Shown: piece after piece, positions 1-7,695 of the stretch | Numbering within the stretch: position 1 is the stretch's first letter | Layout: every line of letters begins with the position of its first letter | NCBI GenBank assembly: GCA_027014065.1 | Contig: JALWEL010000232.1 | Location: 1-21,436 of the forward strand | DNA: 21,436 nt | Origin: DHVE2 group archaeon | Lineage (GTDB): Archaea; Thermoplasmatota; Thermoplasmata; Thermoplasmatales; Aciduliprofundaceae | Direction of reading: 5' to 3' | Notes under the pieces: model-generated | The model's input: the letters and a program-made list of their open reading frames with translations, nothing else | Databases searched by the model: none | Told to the model about the DNA's origin: nothing | Position numbers and translations under genes: made by a program

Positions 1-986
1 TCGTCATTTTTCTCCGCATAAGCCCTAACGGGTTTGAGGATATTAACCAAAGATTCCGCAACTCCCATCTTCAGATCCATGGGGTGCAGCTCCCCCTTCG
101 CGTAAATGCTTTCAAGCTCTTCGTATGAGTCTATGACCAAATCCCCACCCCATTTTTCGGGCCGTGGGATAATGAGTTTATCCACATAGTACGCAAACAA
201 AATATGCTTTGCAATCTGCAAAACGGGATTGCCTTCGATTTCCGGCGGGCAGAAGGCCTTTTTCATCTTTTTTCTTATTTCTTCTTCGGAATCGTCCACG
301 AAAATAGCGCTTCCCTCTTTGCTCTTGCTCATCTTCGCCTCTATGGGATCCATTCTACCCGAGCCTTTTAGTCCAGCGAGGATTACCGTATGAATCGCGA
401 CTGGCTTCTCAAATCCCAATTTTTCCGCAACATCCCGAGCAAGCATGTGCGCGTGTCTCTGGTCCATGCCTCCGAGCGCAACTTCAATTTCCATGTCAAA
501 GATATCGGCAACCTGCATAAACGGATAAATGATTTTGGAAGAATCCAGCTCTGCCTCATCTTCCTTGCGGCCCATAATCGTCATCGCTCTTTTCACCCTT
601 TTTAGCGATGTCTTCTTCGCAATCTTTATGACCTTTTCCCAGTATTCTTTCCTCGAGACCAATTCGTCGGCCCAAAGGTAATTCGGGCGGATTCCCAGGG
701 CATTGAAAACTCCTTTCAGGTATTCTCCAGCGAGGCGAATTTTGTCCATATCTCCGGAGAATTTATCGTTGATGTACGCGTGCCAGTCCGCTAAGTACAC
801 GAGCATATCCACGCCCGCCTCCTGGAGATCTCGAACTTTGTTTCCTATGATCAAGCCAGTGCCCAGATGCACTCGACCCGAGGGTTCAATTCCCACGTAC
901 CCCCGCGGATTTCCTTTTAATTTCTCTTCCAGCTCGTCGCTGGTGATTACCTCGACCACATTGCGCATTAAGTTCTCTGAAAGCAT
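1..986 (-). CDS. tyrS: Tyrosyl-tRNA synthetase, archaeal type (3' end outside window)
   Basis: Class I aminoacyl-tRNA synthetase that charges tRNA-Tyr in the cytoplasm. I translated the minus strand by eye; 328 codons are visible and the C-terminus lies beyond the left edge. The protein begins MLSENLMRNVVEV. The HIGH-type motif appears as VHLGTG around residue 41, in the context EPSGRVHLGTG. The tyrosine-site region YLADWHAYIN follows, then the DQRHAHMLARD segment, and the KMSKS loop is intact as AKMSKSKEGSAIF. This order and spacing fit archaeal/eukaryal TyrRS, which reads the C1:G72 pair; the tRNA-Tyr in this window has that pair. The ATG at 986 is chosen because a TATA-like box is centred about 25 bases upstream, suggesting a leaderless mRNA; an in-frame ATG at 968 is the alternative. 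It is divergent from valS. Confidence 0.95.
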   Translation of the reverse strand, partial: MLSENLMRNVVEVITSDELEEKLKGNPRGYVGIEPSGRVHLGTGLIIGNKVRDLQEAGVDMLVYLADWHAYINDKFSGDMDKIRLAGEYLKGVFNALGIRPNYLWADELVSRKEYWEKVIKIAKKTSLKRVKRAMTIMGRKEDEAELDSSKIIYPFMQVADIFDMEIEVALGGMDQRHAHMLARDVAEKLGFEKPVAIHTVILAGLKGSGRMDPIEAKMSKSKEGSAIFVDDSEEEIRKKMKKAFCPPEIEGNPVLQIAKHILFAYYVDKLIIPRPEKWGGDLVIDSYEELESIYAKGELHPMDLKMGVAESLVNILKPVRAYAEKND

Positions 987-1006
987 AGACGGGAAAAGGG
1001 AAGTGT

Positions 1007-1016
1007 GTAAAAATAA
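1007..1016 (-). promoter_or_regulatory. TATA-like box for tyrS
   Basis: Minus-strand TTATTTTTAC is centred about 25 bases before the tyrS ATG at 986. This is the usual distance from an archaeal TATA box to the transcription start, so the mRNA would start at or very near the ATG. No Shine-Dalgarno site is visible before the ATG. Confidence 0.5.
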
Positions 1017-1033
1017 TTTTCGTGTGGCCCAAA

Positions 1034-1043
1034 TTTTTATATT
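1034..1043 (+). promoter_or_regulatory. TATA-like box for valS
   Basis: TTTTTATATT is centred about 26 bases before the valS ATG at 1065, predicting a leaderless valS transcript. The tyrS and valS promoters together occupy a 78-base divergent gap. Confidence 0.6.
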
Positions 1044-1064
1044 ACCTCATTATTTCACCCAAAT

Positions 1065-3641
1065 ATGTACGATTTCAAAGAGCGCGAGAAGAAATGGCAG
1101 GATTACTGGGAGCAGGAAGAGCTTTACAGGTTCGATTTCAACAATATGGATAAGGACAAGATATTCAGCATCGATGTCCCGCCAAGATATGCGAGCGGCA
1201 GGTTGCACATAGGGCACGCGACCCATTACACCCACATCGATATCATTGCGAGGTACAAGAGAATGCGCGGCTACAACGTTTTCTTTCCTCTGTGCTTCGA
1301 TGTAAACGGTATGCCCATCGAGGTGAACGTGGAGAAAAAATACGGGATAAAGATGCGCGAGACTCCAAGGCAAGAGTTCATCAAACTCTGCGAGGATTTC
1401 GCGAATCAGAACATCGGGGAGATGATTCGCCAGTACAAGATTTTGGGGGAGAGCATGGACCCAACGATTTATTACCAGACCGACGCTCCTTATTACCGAA
1501 GAATCACTCAATTATCTTTCATAAAGATGTTCGAGAAAGGACTCGTTTACAAGGCGAAGCACCCTGTTAATTGGTGCCCGAGATGCGGCACCGCCATTGC
1601 GGATGCGGAAATAGAATACAGAAAAAGAAAAACAAAATTAAATTATCTCAGGTTCAAGATGGAGGACGGGGGCGAGATAGTAATCGCCACAACTCGTCCA
1701 GAATTATTATCGACATGCCAGCTCATTGCCGTGCATCCCGAAGATGATAGATACAAGGATTACGTGGGCAAGTATGCGATAGTGCCCATTTACGGGCAGA
1801 AAGTAAAAATTGTCGCGGACGAGAAGGTGGATAAAGAATTTGGAACAGGAGCGGTGATGATTTGCTCCGTTGGAGACAAAGATGATTTGGAGTGGATCTA
1901 CAAGTACCACCTACAATTTTTAGATGCGATAGACGAAGATGGCAAGATGACCGAGCGAGCGGGAAAATACGCGGGAATGCCGGTGGAAGAGGCGCGAAAA
2001 GCGATTATCGAAGACCTGAAAAAAGAAGGATTGCTGATAAAACAAGAAGAAATTGAGCAAAATGTGGGTGTATGCTGGCGCTGCCATACCCCCATTGAAT
2101 TTGTGAACAAGGAGCAGTGGTTCATAAAGATAACCGAGCTGAAAGAAGAAGTGCGCAAGACCGCTGATGAGATCAAATGGATTCCGGAATTCATGAAGAA
2201 GCGGCTCTACGAGTGGATTGACTCGCTTGAATGGGACTGGGTCGTTTCGCGCCAGAGATACTTTGCCACCCCTATTCCAATATGGGAATGCGAAAACGGC
2301 CATGCATTTACCCCTAAATTTGAAGACTTGCAGAGGATGGACAGGCACGTTGACCCAACCGTGGACCCGCCGCCTTACGAAAAATGCCCCGTTTGCGGAG
2401 CGCCTCTGCATGGGAGCGAGGATGTTTTCGATACTTGGGTTGATTCTTCAATTTCCCCGCTATACAACACATTCTGGGCCCGCGACGATGAAAAGTTCAA
2501 AGAGTTATATCCCATGTCTCTGAGACCACAGAGCCACGACATAATAAGAACATGGGCATTCTATACAATTTTGAGGAGTAAAAGCGTGACGGGGGAAAAG
2601 CCATGGAACAACATATTCGTGGACAGTTTCATCTTAGCTCCAGATGGCCGGCCCATGCACACCTCCTGGGGAAATGTGGTTGATCCCCTGGAGATAATCG
2701 ATGAATACGGCACCGACGCATTCCGCTACTTCGCCGCAAACTGCACAATCGGTGAAGACACGCCTTTCCGCTACAAAGATGTGAAGCGCGGGAGAAAATT
2801 GATAATCAAGCTCTACAACCTGGGCAAGTTCGTGAAGAATGCAATTTCCTCGGGATTTGAGAAGCCATCGGAGTTGAAATTTATGGACAGGTGGCTCTTA
2901 ACAAGGTACAGCGAAACCGTGGAGGAAGTAACCAAGCTCATGGAAGAATACCGCTATGATAGGGCAATAAAAATCTTGGAGAATTTCACGTGGCATGTAT
3001 TCGCTGATCATTACGTGGAGATGGTGAAGTACCGCATCAATGAAAATAGCACCAAATACACGCTTTACGAGGTCATGCTGGGCATCGTGAAAATGTTCTC
3101 CCCGTTCATGCCCCACATAACCGAAGAGATATACCAGGAAGTTTTCAGGGAGAGAGAAGGGAAAAAGAGCATACACATATCCACATGGCCCGAACCGATT
3201 CTAATGGATGAAGAAGCGGCTAAAGAAGGAGAAATGGTAAAAGATATAATCGCGGAGATACGCAGGTGGAAGAACGAGAATAAAGGCGAGATAAAAGAAA
3301 TTGTGATTGACGGATTCTCTGTAGATGTTAGCGACATAGAGGGCACGTTCAAGGCGAAGGTGAAATTGGGGATAGAGGGAAACACCGAGGAGAAAATCAT
3401 AGAACTAAAGCCGAATTTCAGTGTGATAGGCCCGAAGTACAGGGAGAAAGCGAAAGAAATAATAAGATACATAAAATCAGCCAATCCAGAAGATCTTTGG
3501 GAGAAGATACAGAAAGGCGAGGCGATGGTCAGCGGTGTGAAGCTCACGGAAGACATGGTCCTCGTGAAAAAGGGCAAAATATATCACGGCAAGGAGGTAA
3601 ACGTGCTGCACAGCGGTAGCTCGACGATTCTCATTTTATAA
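1065..3641 (+). CDS. valS: Valyl-tRNA synthetase
   Basis: Class Ia synthetase of 858 residues, a normal length, that charges tRNA-Val and edits misactivated threonine. The HIGH motif is HIGH at residues 48-51 (GRLHIGHATHYTH). The CP1 editing domain is marked by ATTRPELLSTCQLIAVHPED and by a GTGAVMICSVGD segment, both typical of ValRS. Zinc-binding pairs occur at C171/C174, C337/C340 and C441/C444. The anticodon-binding helical domain follows from about residue 610. The KMSKS loop is unusual: at residues 531-537 it reads MHTSWGN, so the normal second lysine is replaced. IleRS and LeuRS are less likely given the CP1 and zinc-site sequences. The start is supported by the TATA box at 1034-1043. 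The last 6 bases overlap the convergent UbiA-family gene. Confidence 0.95.
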   Translation: MYDFKEREKKWQDYWEQEELYRFDFNNMDKDKIFSIDVPPRYASGRLHIGHATHYTHIDIIARYKRMRGYNVFFPLCFDVNGMPIEVNVEKKYGIKMRETPRQEFIKLCEDFANQNIGEMIRQYKILGESMDPTIYYQTDAPYYRRITQLSFIKMFEKGLVYKAKHPVNWCPRCGTAIADAEIEYRKRKTKLNYLRFKMEDGGEIVIATTRPELLSTCQLIAVHPEDDRYKDYVGKYAIVPIYGQKVKIVADEKVDKEFGTGAVMICSVGDKDDLEWIYKYHLQFLDAIDEDGKMTERAGKYAGMPVEEARKAIIEDLKKEGLLIKQEEIEQNVGVCWRCHTPIEFVNKEQWFIKITELKEEVRKTADEIKWIPEFMKKRLYEWIDSLEWDWVVSRQRYFATPIPIWECENGHAFTPKFEDLQRMDRHVDPTVDPPPYEKCPVCGAPLHGSEDVFDTWVDSSISPLYNTFWARDDEKFKELYPMSLRPQSHDIIRTWAFYTILRSKSVTGEKPWNNIFVDSFILAPDGRPMHTSWGNVVDPLEIIDEYGTDAFRYFAANCTIGEDTPFRYKDVKRGRKLIIKLYNLGKFVKNAISSGFEKPSELKFMDRWLLTRYSETVEEVTKLMEEYRYDRAIKILENFTWHVFADHYVEMVKYRINENSTKYTLYEVMLGIVKMFSPFMPHITEEIYQEVFREREGKKSIHISTWPEPILMDEEAAKEGEMVKDIIAEIRRWKNENKGEIKEIVIDGFSVDVSDIEGTFKAKVKLGIEGNTEEKIIELKPNFSVIGPKYREKAKEIIRYIKSANPEDLWEKIQKGEAMVSGVKLTEDMVLVKKGKIYHGKEVNVLHSGSSTILIL

Positions 3642-5162
3642 AGTATGGAAGAATAGAATCATGAAATACTCGGAGAAATACACGAAATATATGTAGAGTA
3701 CCTTTTCCTTCAACAGAAGATACGCTGCCAGCACAGCGAGGGTTATAAACGCCGGAGTTAGAAGGGGCGCGAGGATTGAGGGCACTGAGAAAGCTATAAT
3801 CAGGAGAAGCGCACCCACCTTCTTCCCTTTCTCCCTTCCGAAGTGGGTAAATATCGTTCGGGTGCCTCCTTCTTTATCGCTTTCGTAATCCTTCAGATCG
3901 TTCATGACACTTCCAGCGGAGAACACGGTAAATATTACGATGAAGTAAATCCAAAATCTCTCGTTCATACCGCTTATCTGAGGAAACCATGGTGAAAAAT
4001 ACCCCATTCCAAGAAGCAACGCGGAACCAAGGCCAATTATGATTGTTTTTATCCCGTACTTTTTAAGATAAATTTTAGGGTATGAGTATAGAAATCCCAT
4101 TAAAATGAAGAGTGTGTAAAATAAAAATGGCATGACACCAATTAGCAGTGCAGCGTATCCTCCAGCGGCGAGAGTTAGGATAATGAAACCCATAAGATTA
4201 GTCTCACTGTACTCTCCTGTTGTAAGTCCCCGATAATTGTTTGTTATTTCATCCGCAAGTTTGTCGTAATAATTATTAATTCCCACCACGAATGCCCACC
4301 CAGAAGCGGCGGAGAATGTGCCGATAAGAAGCATCAGCAAATTGCCTCGAATATAAATTTCCTGGGAAATCCCCAAAGCGCTGTACTGTAAAAAGAATCC
4401 CAATATGAACATGAGGGAAAAATGCAAGATACGTGGGGGGGAGGCATCTTTTAAAAGTTTGGCCACCTTCTTTGGATTCTCCACTAATATTGCAGTCCAA
4501 AAACTCAGAAAGGCTACTAAAATGTATCTAAAGTTGTAGACAATATATGGATAATCCCTCGTAAAATTGCTATATGGTCCAGGGACATAGAGAAGATTGT
4601 AAATTATAGAGAGTTGTGGTGTACTTAGAAAGAATATGGTTATGTAAATCGAAAATGTAGAAGCGGAAGATATGGCAATTCTCTGTGCTTTTTTCATTTT
4701 GTTTAATTTTGTATAGATATAAACGAATATTAAGAGGAGGATAAGGGCAAACTCAATCTGATGTCCGCGATACATGTATTCAGGATTGCTCTCAAAAAAG
4801 GTTAAGGCAATATTTGCCCAATTCTGGAGTGTTGGGTACGAATATCCGATGGTTCTCCCAAAAACGAATTTGTCCAGTATGGGCGGAAGAATTATTATTG
4901 GTGTGGAGATAGTAAGGGCGGAGATTATCTTGTACACATTCTCGTTGGTTATTATCTTAAGACATGCTAACACGAAGAAATACAGCATTATGTAGTACGA
5001 AATAGAATGTAGAAAAATGACAAATGTCACGTTTTCGTAGTGAAAGAACGCAATTTCCAAATAATACCTTATTGACCCAAACAGAGCTACCATTACTGCA
5101 AATCCCCAAAGGGGGATGCTCAGGTTTTCGACATTGCGCACTATTTTCCCCGCCGAGAACAT
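3636..5162 (-). CDS. UbiA-superfamily prenyltransferase with N-terminal multi-membrane domain
   Basis: Polytopic membrane protein of 508 residues. The C-terminal part, from about residue 230, has the length (about 280) and the two Asp-rich motifs of UbiA prenyltransferases: NNYYDKLAD at 296-304 and NDLKDYESDKEGGTRT at 421-435, plus the YSYPK loop at 359-363. These motifs bind Mg-diphosphate of an isoprenoid donor. The first motif has NN where many relatives have ND, but the D300 and D304 pair is kept. The first ~230 residues are an extra hydrophobic domain with perhaps six membrane segments that I do not recognise. The substrate is unknown; lipid, quinone or other prenylation are all possible. 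The start ATG at 5162 has a TATA-like box 25-30 bases upstream. The gene overlaps the end of valS by 6 bases. Confidence 0.8.
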   Translation of the reverse strand: MFSAGKIVRNVENLSIPLWGFAVMVALFGSIRYYLEIAFFHYENVTFVIFLHSISYYIMLYFFVLACLKIITNENVYKIISALTISTPIIILPPILDKFVFGRTIGYSYPTLQNWANIALTFFESNPEYMYRGHQIEFALILLLIFVYIYTKLNKMKKAQRIAISSASTFSIYITIFFLSTPQLSIIYNLLYVPGPYSNFTRDYPYIVYNFRYILVAFLSFWTAILVENPKKVAKLLKDASPPRILHFSLMFILGFFLQYSALGISQEIYIRGNLLMLLIGTFSAASGWAFVVGINNYYDKLADEITNNYRGLTTGEYSETNLMGFIILTLAAGGYAALLIGVMPFLFYTLFILMGFLYSYPKIYLKKYGIKTIIIGLGSALLLGMGYFSPWFPQISGMNERFWIYFIVIFTVFSAGSVMNDLKDYESDKEGGTRTIFTHFGREKGKKVGALLLIIAFSVPSILAPLLTPAFITLAVLAAYLLLKEKVLYIYFVYFSEYFMILFFHTL

Positions 5163-5186
5163 TTAGGGAGCATAGCTATTACATAA

Positions 5187-5195
5187 GATAAAATT
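5187..5195 (-). promoter_or_regulatory. TATA-like box for the UbiA-family gene
   Basis: Minus-strand AATTTTATC is centred about 29 bases before the ATG at 5162, consistent with a leaderless or very short-leader transcript. Confidence 0.45.
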
Positions 5196-5217
5196 TTTCT
5201 CTTCATGGTGGAAAAAG

Positions 5218-5228
5218 GTATATATTAA
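5218..5228 (+). promoter_or_regulatory. TATA box for the DUF134/DtxR-like operon
   Basis: GTATATATTAA lies about 25 bases before the ATG at 5247, giving a probable leaderless transcript for the two-regulator operon. Confidence 0.6.
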
Positions 5229-5246
5229 ATCGCATTTGAGTAATTA

Positions 5247-5564
5247 ATGAGAGACCGCAGGAGAGGCCGCAGAAAATTCGCACGCTGGATTTCGTATATA
5301 CCACCGGTTACTTCGTATTCTCCCGTGGGAGCGCCGTACAAGAGAAGCATAGTAATCACGTACTCGGAATTGGAGGCAATGCGTTTGGTAGATGTGCTCG
5401 GAATGACGCAGGAGGAAGCGGCCATTAAAATGGGTGTCTCGAGAAAAACCCTATGGCACGAGCTGAAAAACGGAAGAAAGAAGGTGGCGGAGGCAATTCT
5501 CAACGGCTGGAACATAGAAATAAGGGGAGAGAATTACTACTACCGCGGCGATGAAGATGAGTGA
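5247..5564 (+). CDS. DUF134 (UPF0251) family HTH DNA-binding protein
   Basis: Small basic protein of 105 residues. The N-terminus is Arg-rich (MRDRRRGRRK). After the family-typical PPVTSYSPVG segment, residues about 46-90 form a sigma-70-region-4-like helix-turn-helix: ELEAMRLVDVLGMTQEEAAI followed by MGVSRKTLWHELKNGRKKVAEA. This layout matches DUF134, a predicted DNA-binding family of archaea and anaerobic bacteria without a settled role. The cysteine motifs found in some homologues are absent here. The ATG at 5247 is supported by the TATA box at 5218-5228. The gene overlaps the next regulator by 14 bases, so the two are almost certainly co-transcribed and translationally coupled. Confidence 0.85.
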   Translation: MRDRRRGRRKFARWISYIPPVTSYSPVGAPYKRSIVITYSELEAMRLVDVLGMTQEEAAIKMGVSRKTLWHELKNGRKKVAEAILNGWNIEIRGENYYYRGDEDE

Positions 5565-6006
5565 GAAGGAGGAGGATTACCTAAAGGTGATATACGAACT
5601 CTCGAAAAACAAAGGATATGTGAGGAGCATCGAGATTTCGGAAGCCCTGAACGTGAAGCCCGCAAGCGTCACCGACATGCTAAAAAAGCTTCAGGATAAA
5701 GGGTACATAAAGTACGAGAAGTACAGAGGAATAGTTATCTCTGCAGCTGGAGAGAGAATAGCGAAAAAAATAGTTCATCGCTGGGACGTCATAAGGCAAT
5801 TCTTCGAAATATTTGGAGTGAACGAAGAAAACGCAGAGAGCATAGCGAATAAAGTGGAGCATTATATCGATGATGATAGCTTTGAGCGCATAGAAAAATT
5901 CGTTAAATTTGTGGATAGCTTCAAGGAGAATCCCAAATGGCTGGAGCATTTTCAGGAGTTTATCAAGTCTGGAAAGCTTCCGAATTGCGACAAAATTCAG
6001 AAATGA
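5551..6006 (+). CDS. DtxR/MntR-family metal-dependent transcriptional repressor
   Basis: Protein of 151 residues with the two-domain architecture of MntR. An N-terminal winged helix (residues about 3-75: EDYLKVIYEL, then SIEISEALNVKPASVTDMLKKL, then the wing YRGIVIS) is followed by a metal-binding and dimerisation domain with IVHRWDVIRQFFEIFGV and NKVEHYIDDDSFERIEKFV. These keep the Asp, His and Glu-His positions used for Mn or Fe binding in MntR and IdeR. The C-terminal SH3-like domain of DtxR is absent. The likely role is metal-responsive repression of uptake genes, but no metal transporter is adjacent. The start at 5551 overlaps the DUF134 stop; an in-frame ATG at 5557 is an alternative. 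The 3' end overlaps the convergent MBL-fold gene by 10 bases. Confidence 0.88.
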   Translation: MKMSEKEEDYLKVIYELSKNKGYVRSIEISEALNVKPASVTDMLKKLQDKGYIKYEKYRGIVISAAGERIAKKIVHRWDVIRQFFEIFGVNEENAESIANKVEHYIDDDSFERIEKFVKFVDSFKENPKWLEHFQEFIKSGKLPNCDKIQK

Positions 6007-6653
6007 AGCTCTAAGCCCGCGTAACCGTTCTTAGCTTTTTCTCCTAATCTGTCTTTGAAAAATCTCTGAGCTTCATTTCCCGTGCAGTGTATCCCGTAAA
6101 TTTCTTCCACATCTAACTCTTTGAACACCTTCGCAATTTTTTCCAATCTTCTTTTGCTTTCTCCTAACAAATGAAATCCTCCAATTACCATATCTATCCG
6201 CCCGGCGATTTGATGCGCTCTCTTCATAAGATTTTCTATGCCCGGGTGCGAGCATCCCACAATAAGAACATTCTTCTCTTCTCCAAAAACAACGAGAGCC
6301 TGCTCTTTAATTGCAAGACCCATAACTCCCGTTGTTTCTCCCAAGTCCTCAATCTTTGTGGGGTTTTTACAAATTAATCCGCGAGTTTCTATTCTTTCTG
6401 GTAGGCAAATGTTCTTTGCGAATTTCTCCGCATATCTCAATCCCCCAATGTGGTCCCAGTGAGCGTGCGATATGATGAGATAATCCACCTCTCCCTCCAA
6501 ATTCAATTTTTTCATATTGTACTCCAATACCCCCGAATCCGGGCCAGTGTCGAACATTATTCTTTTCTCCCCTTCAACTAAGATGCTTAGGCCCCATGCG
6601 CTCCTTAACCCTCTTTTCGCTTGGTTGTCCACCACAACGGTCAATTTGGTCAT
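5997..6653 (-). CDS. MBL-fold metallo-hydrolase (COG1237-like)
   Basis: Metallo-beta-lactamase-fold protein of 218 residues. The metal-binding signature is HAHWDH at residues 63-68, followed by IGG. Further conserved features are the N-terminal WGLSILVEG...MFDTGPD, the third-ligand segment VGCSHPGIENL, the GGFHLL segment and the C-terminal GIHCTGNEAQ. This set resembles COG1237, a family that includes proteins annotated as 7,8-dihydropterin-6-yl-methyl-4-(beta-D-ribofuranosyl)aminobenzene-5'-phosphate synthase. The sequence alone does not fix a substrate, so only the fold and a metal-dependent hydrolase role are firm. The ATG at 6653 has a TATA-like box 25 bases upstream. It is a single-gene unit that overlaps the DtxR-like gene tail to tail. 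Confidence 0.85.
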   Translation of the reverse strand: MTKLTVVVDNQAKRGLRSAWGLSILVEGEKRIMFDTGPDSGVLEYNMKKLNLEGEVDYLIISHAHWDHIGGLRYAEKFAKNICLPERIETRGLICKNPTKIEDLGETTGVMGLAIKEQALVVFGEEKNVLIVGCSHPGIENLMKRAHQIAGRIDMVIGGFHLLGESKRRLEKIAKVFKELDVEEIYGIHCTGNEAQRFFKDRLGEKAKNGYAGLELHF

Positions 6654-6672
6654 GAGTGGAAATCGAAATGAA

Positions 6673-6682
6673 GGTATTAAAA
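6673..6682 (-). promoter_or_regulatory. TATA-like box for the MBL-fold gene
   Basis: Minus-strand TTTTAATACC is centred 25 bases before the ATG at 6653, predicting a leaderless transcript. Confidence 0.55.
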
Positions 6683-6710
6683 TTTAATTCTCCGCACCTG
6701 AGAAAAAATC

Positions 6711-6718
6711 TTAAATAC
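6711..6718 (+). promoter_or_regulatory. TATA box for tRNA-Tyr
   Basis: TTAAATAC, preceded by an A-rich stretch that may serve as the BRE, is centred about 28 bases before the mature 5' end of the tRNA. This fits a start a few bases upstream followed by RNase P processing. Confidence 0.55.
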
Positions 6719-6742
6719 ATCGTGATAATAACCCGCATGTCT

Positions 6743-6861
6743 CCCGGCTTAGCTCAGTCTGGCTAGAGCGGCGGACTGTAGTTGGGATAATGCCTGAGGG
6801 AAGGCATCAACGCCGCTCAGCAGAGATCCGCAGGTCCCCGGTTCGAATCCGGGAGCCGGGA
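6743..6861 (+). tRNA. tRNA-Tyr (GTA) with an intron
   Basis: The acceptor stem CCCGGCT (6743-6749) pairs with AGCCGGG (6854-6860), discriminator A at 6861; CCA is not encoded. The D stem is GCTC/GAGC (6752-6755, 6766-6769), the anticodon stem GCGGA/TCCGC (6771-6775, 6827-6831), and the T stem CCCGG/CCGGG with loop TTCGAAT. The anticodon GTA is at 6778-6780. A 44-base intron follows base 37. The C1:G72 pair and A73 are the archaeal/eukaryal tyrosine identity elements, matching the archaeal TyrRS in this window. A short T-run at 6867-6870 may help termination. Confidence 0.97.
6782..6825 (+). other. tRNA-Tyr intron with canonical bulge-helix-bulge
   Basis: The 44-base intron sits between positions 37 and 38. 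The splice motif can be drawn by hand. Bases 6776-6779 (CTGT) pair with 6820-6823 (GCAG), including one G:U pair. Three-base bulges are AGT (6780-6782) and AGA (6824-6826), with cuts after 6781 and 6825. The outer helix TGGG (6783-6786) pairs with CTCA (6816-6819), including one wobble pair. The intron also has an inner hairpin, ATGCCT/AGGCAT (6790-6795, 6802-6807). This is the substrate form of the archaeal splicing endonuclease. Confidence 0.9.
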
Positions 6862-6884
6862 CTCACTTTTATGTAGGCATAAAG

Positions 6885-6893
6885 TTTTATAAT
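6885..6893 (+). promoter_or_regulatory. TATA box of the proteasome-exosome operon
   Basis: TTTTATAAT is centred near 6889, predicting a start near 6915 and a leader of about 19 bases that still contains the GAGGTGAT ribosome site at 6920-6927. Unlike most operon-first genes here, this one appears to have a short leader. Confidence 0.5.
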
Positions 6894-6933
6894 GAAATGG
6901 TATATTCCACCAAACACGAGAGGTGATGAAAAG

Positions 6934-7695
6934 ATGCAACCAGCGCAGATGGCATATGATAGGGCAATAACGGTTTTCAGTCCCGATGGAAGGTTGTTCC
7001 AGGTTGAATACGCAAGGTCCGCTGTGAAGCGCGGTTCCACCACCGTTGGGCTGAAATTTAAAGACGGAGTTGTTTTGATTGCGGATAAGAGAATAAAGAG
7101 CAAACTGATAGAGGAAGAGCTTATGGAAAAAATATATGTGATTGACGAGCACATTGGGTGCGCAACATCAGGTTTAGTGGCAGACGCTCGAATCTTGGTG
7201 GATTACGCCAGAATAATATCGCAGATAGAAAAGGTCACATATGGGGAAAGAATAACAGTCGAGCAGTTGGTGAAGAAAATAAGCGATTACAAACAGCAGT
7301 ACACCCAGTATGGAGGCGTTAGACCGTTTGGTGCTTCTCTTCTAATAGGTGGAATTGATGATAAGGGAATATATCTAATGGAGACGGAACCGAGTGGAGC
7401 TATAATGGCTTACAAAGCAGGATGCATAGGCTCTGGCAGGGAGACAGTTATGGAAATTTTAGAGAAAGAATATAAAGACAAGATGAGCATGGAAGAGGCC
7501 ATTTTGCTCGGGTTGAAAGCCATAGAAGCGGTTTCAGATGAAACAATAGACAAGATGACTCTGGAGATAGGTGTGGTCAAGAAGGGCGAGAATTTCAGAA
7601 AAATGACGAAAAAAGAGATAAAAAAATACGTGGACAAATACATAAAGAATAAGAAAGCCAATAAAGAGGGTGAAAAGGGAGATGGTTCGTCTTGA
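6934..7695 (+). CDS. psmA: Proteasome alpha subunit
   Basis: Alpha-ring subunit of the 20S proteasome, 253 residues. The alpha signature is at the N-terminus: MAYDRAITVFSPDGRLFQVEYA, followed by AVKRGSTTVGLKFKDGVVLIADKR. Alpha subunits gate the barrel and lack the catalytic N-terminal threonine, as here. The tail is highly charged (KKYVDKYIKNKK and beyond). I chose the ATG at 6934, because GAGGTGAT at 6920-6927 lies six bases before it; an upstream in-frame start at 6892 would add 14 residues that do not belong to the family. It is the first gene of a seven-gene operon and overlaps the SBDS gene by 14 bases. The beta subunit is not in this window. Confidence 0.97.
   Translation: MQPAQMAYDRAITVFSPDGRLFQVEYARSAVKRGSTTVGLKFKDGVVLIADKRIKSKLIEEELMEKIYVIDEHIGCATSGLVADARILVDYARIISQIEKVTYGERITVEQLVKKISDYKQQYTQYGGVRPFGASLLIGGIDDKGIYLMETEPSGAIMAYKAGCIGSGRETVMEILEKEYKDKMSMEEAILLGLKAIEAVSDETIDKMTLEIGVVKKGENFRKMTKKEIKKYVDKYIKNKKANKEGEKGDGSS

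Noticed and set aside
703..1212. Plus-strand open frame of 169 codons across the tyrS/valS gap.
   Set aside because: It runs antisense to tyrS, crosses both promoters and continues out of frame into valS.
3065..3577. Minus-strand open frame of 170 codons inside valS.
   Set aside because: It lies wholly opposite a strongly conserved gene; its composition (Ser/Phe/Ile-rich) is what the antisense of Glu/Lys-rich codons gives.
6807..7154. Two overlapping minus-strand reading frames of 111-115 codons across tRNA-Tyr and the start of psmA.
   Set aside because: They contain SRIRTGDLRIS and PDSNRGPADLC, the well-known false peptides produced by translating the antisense of a tRNA T-arm. They also oppose the real psmA.
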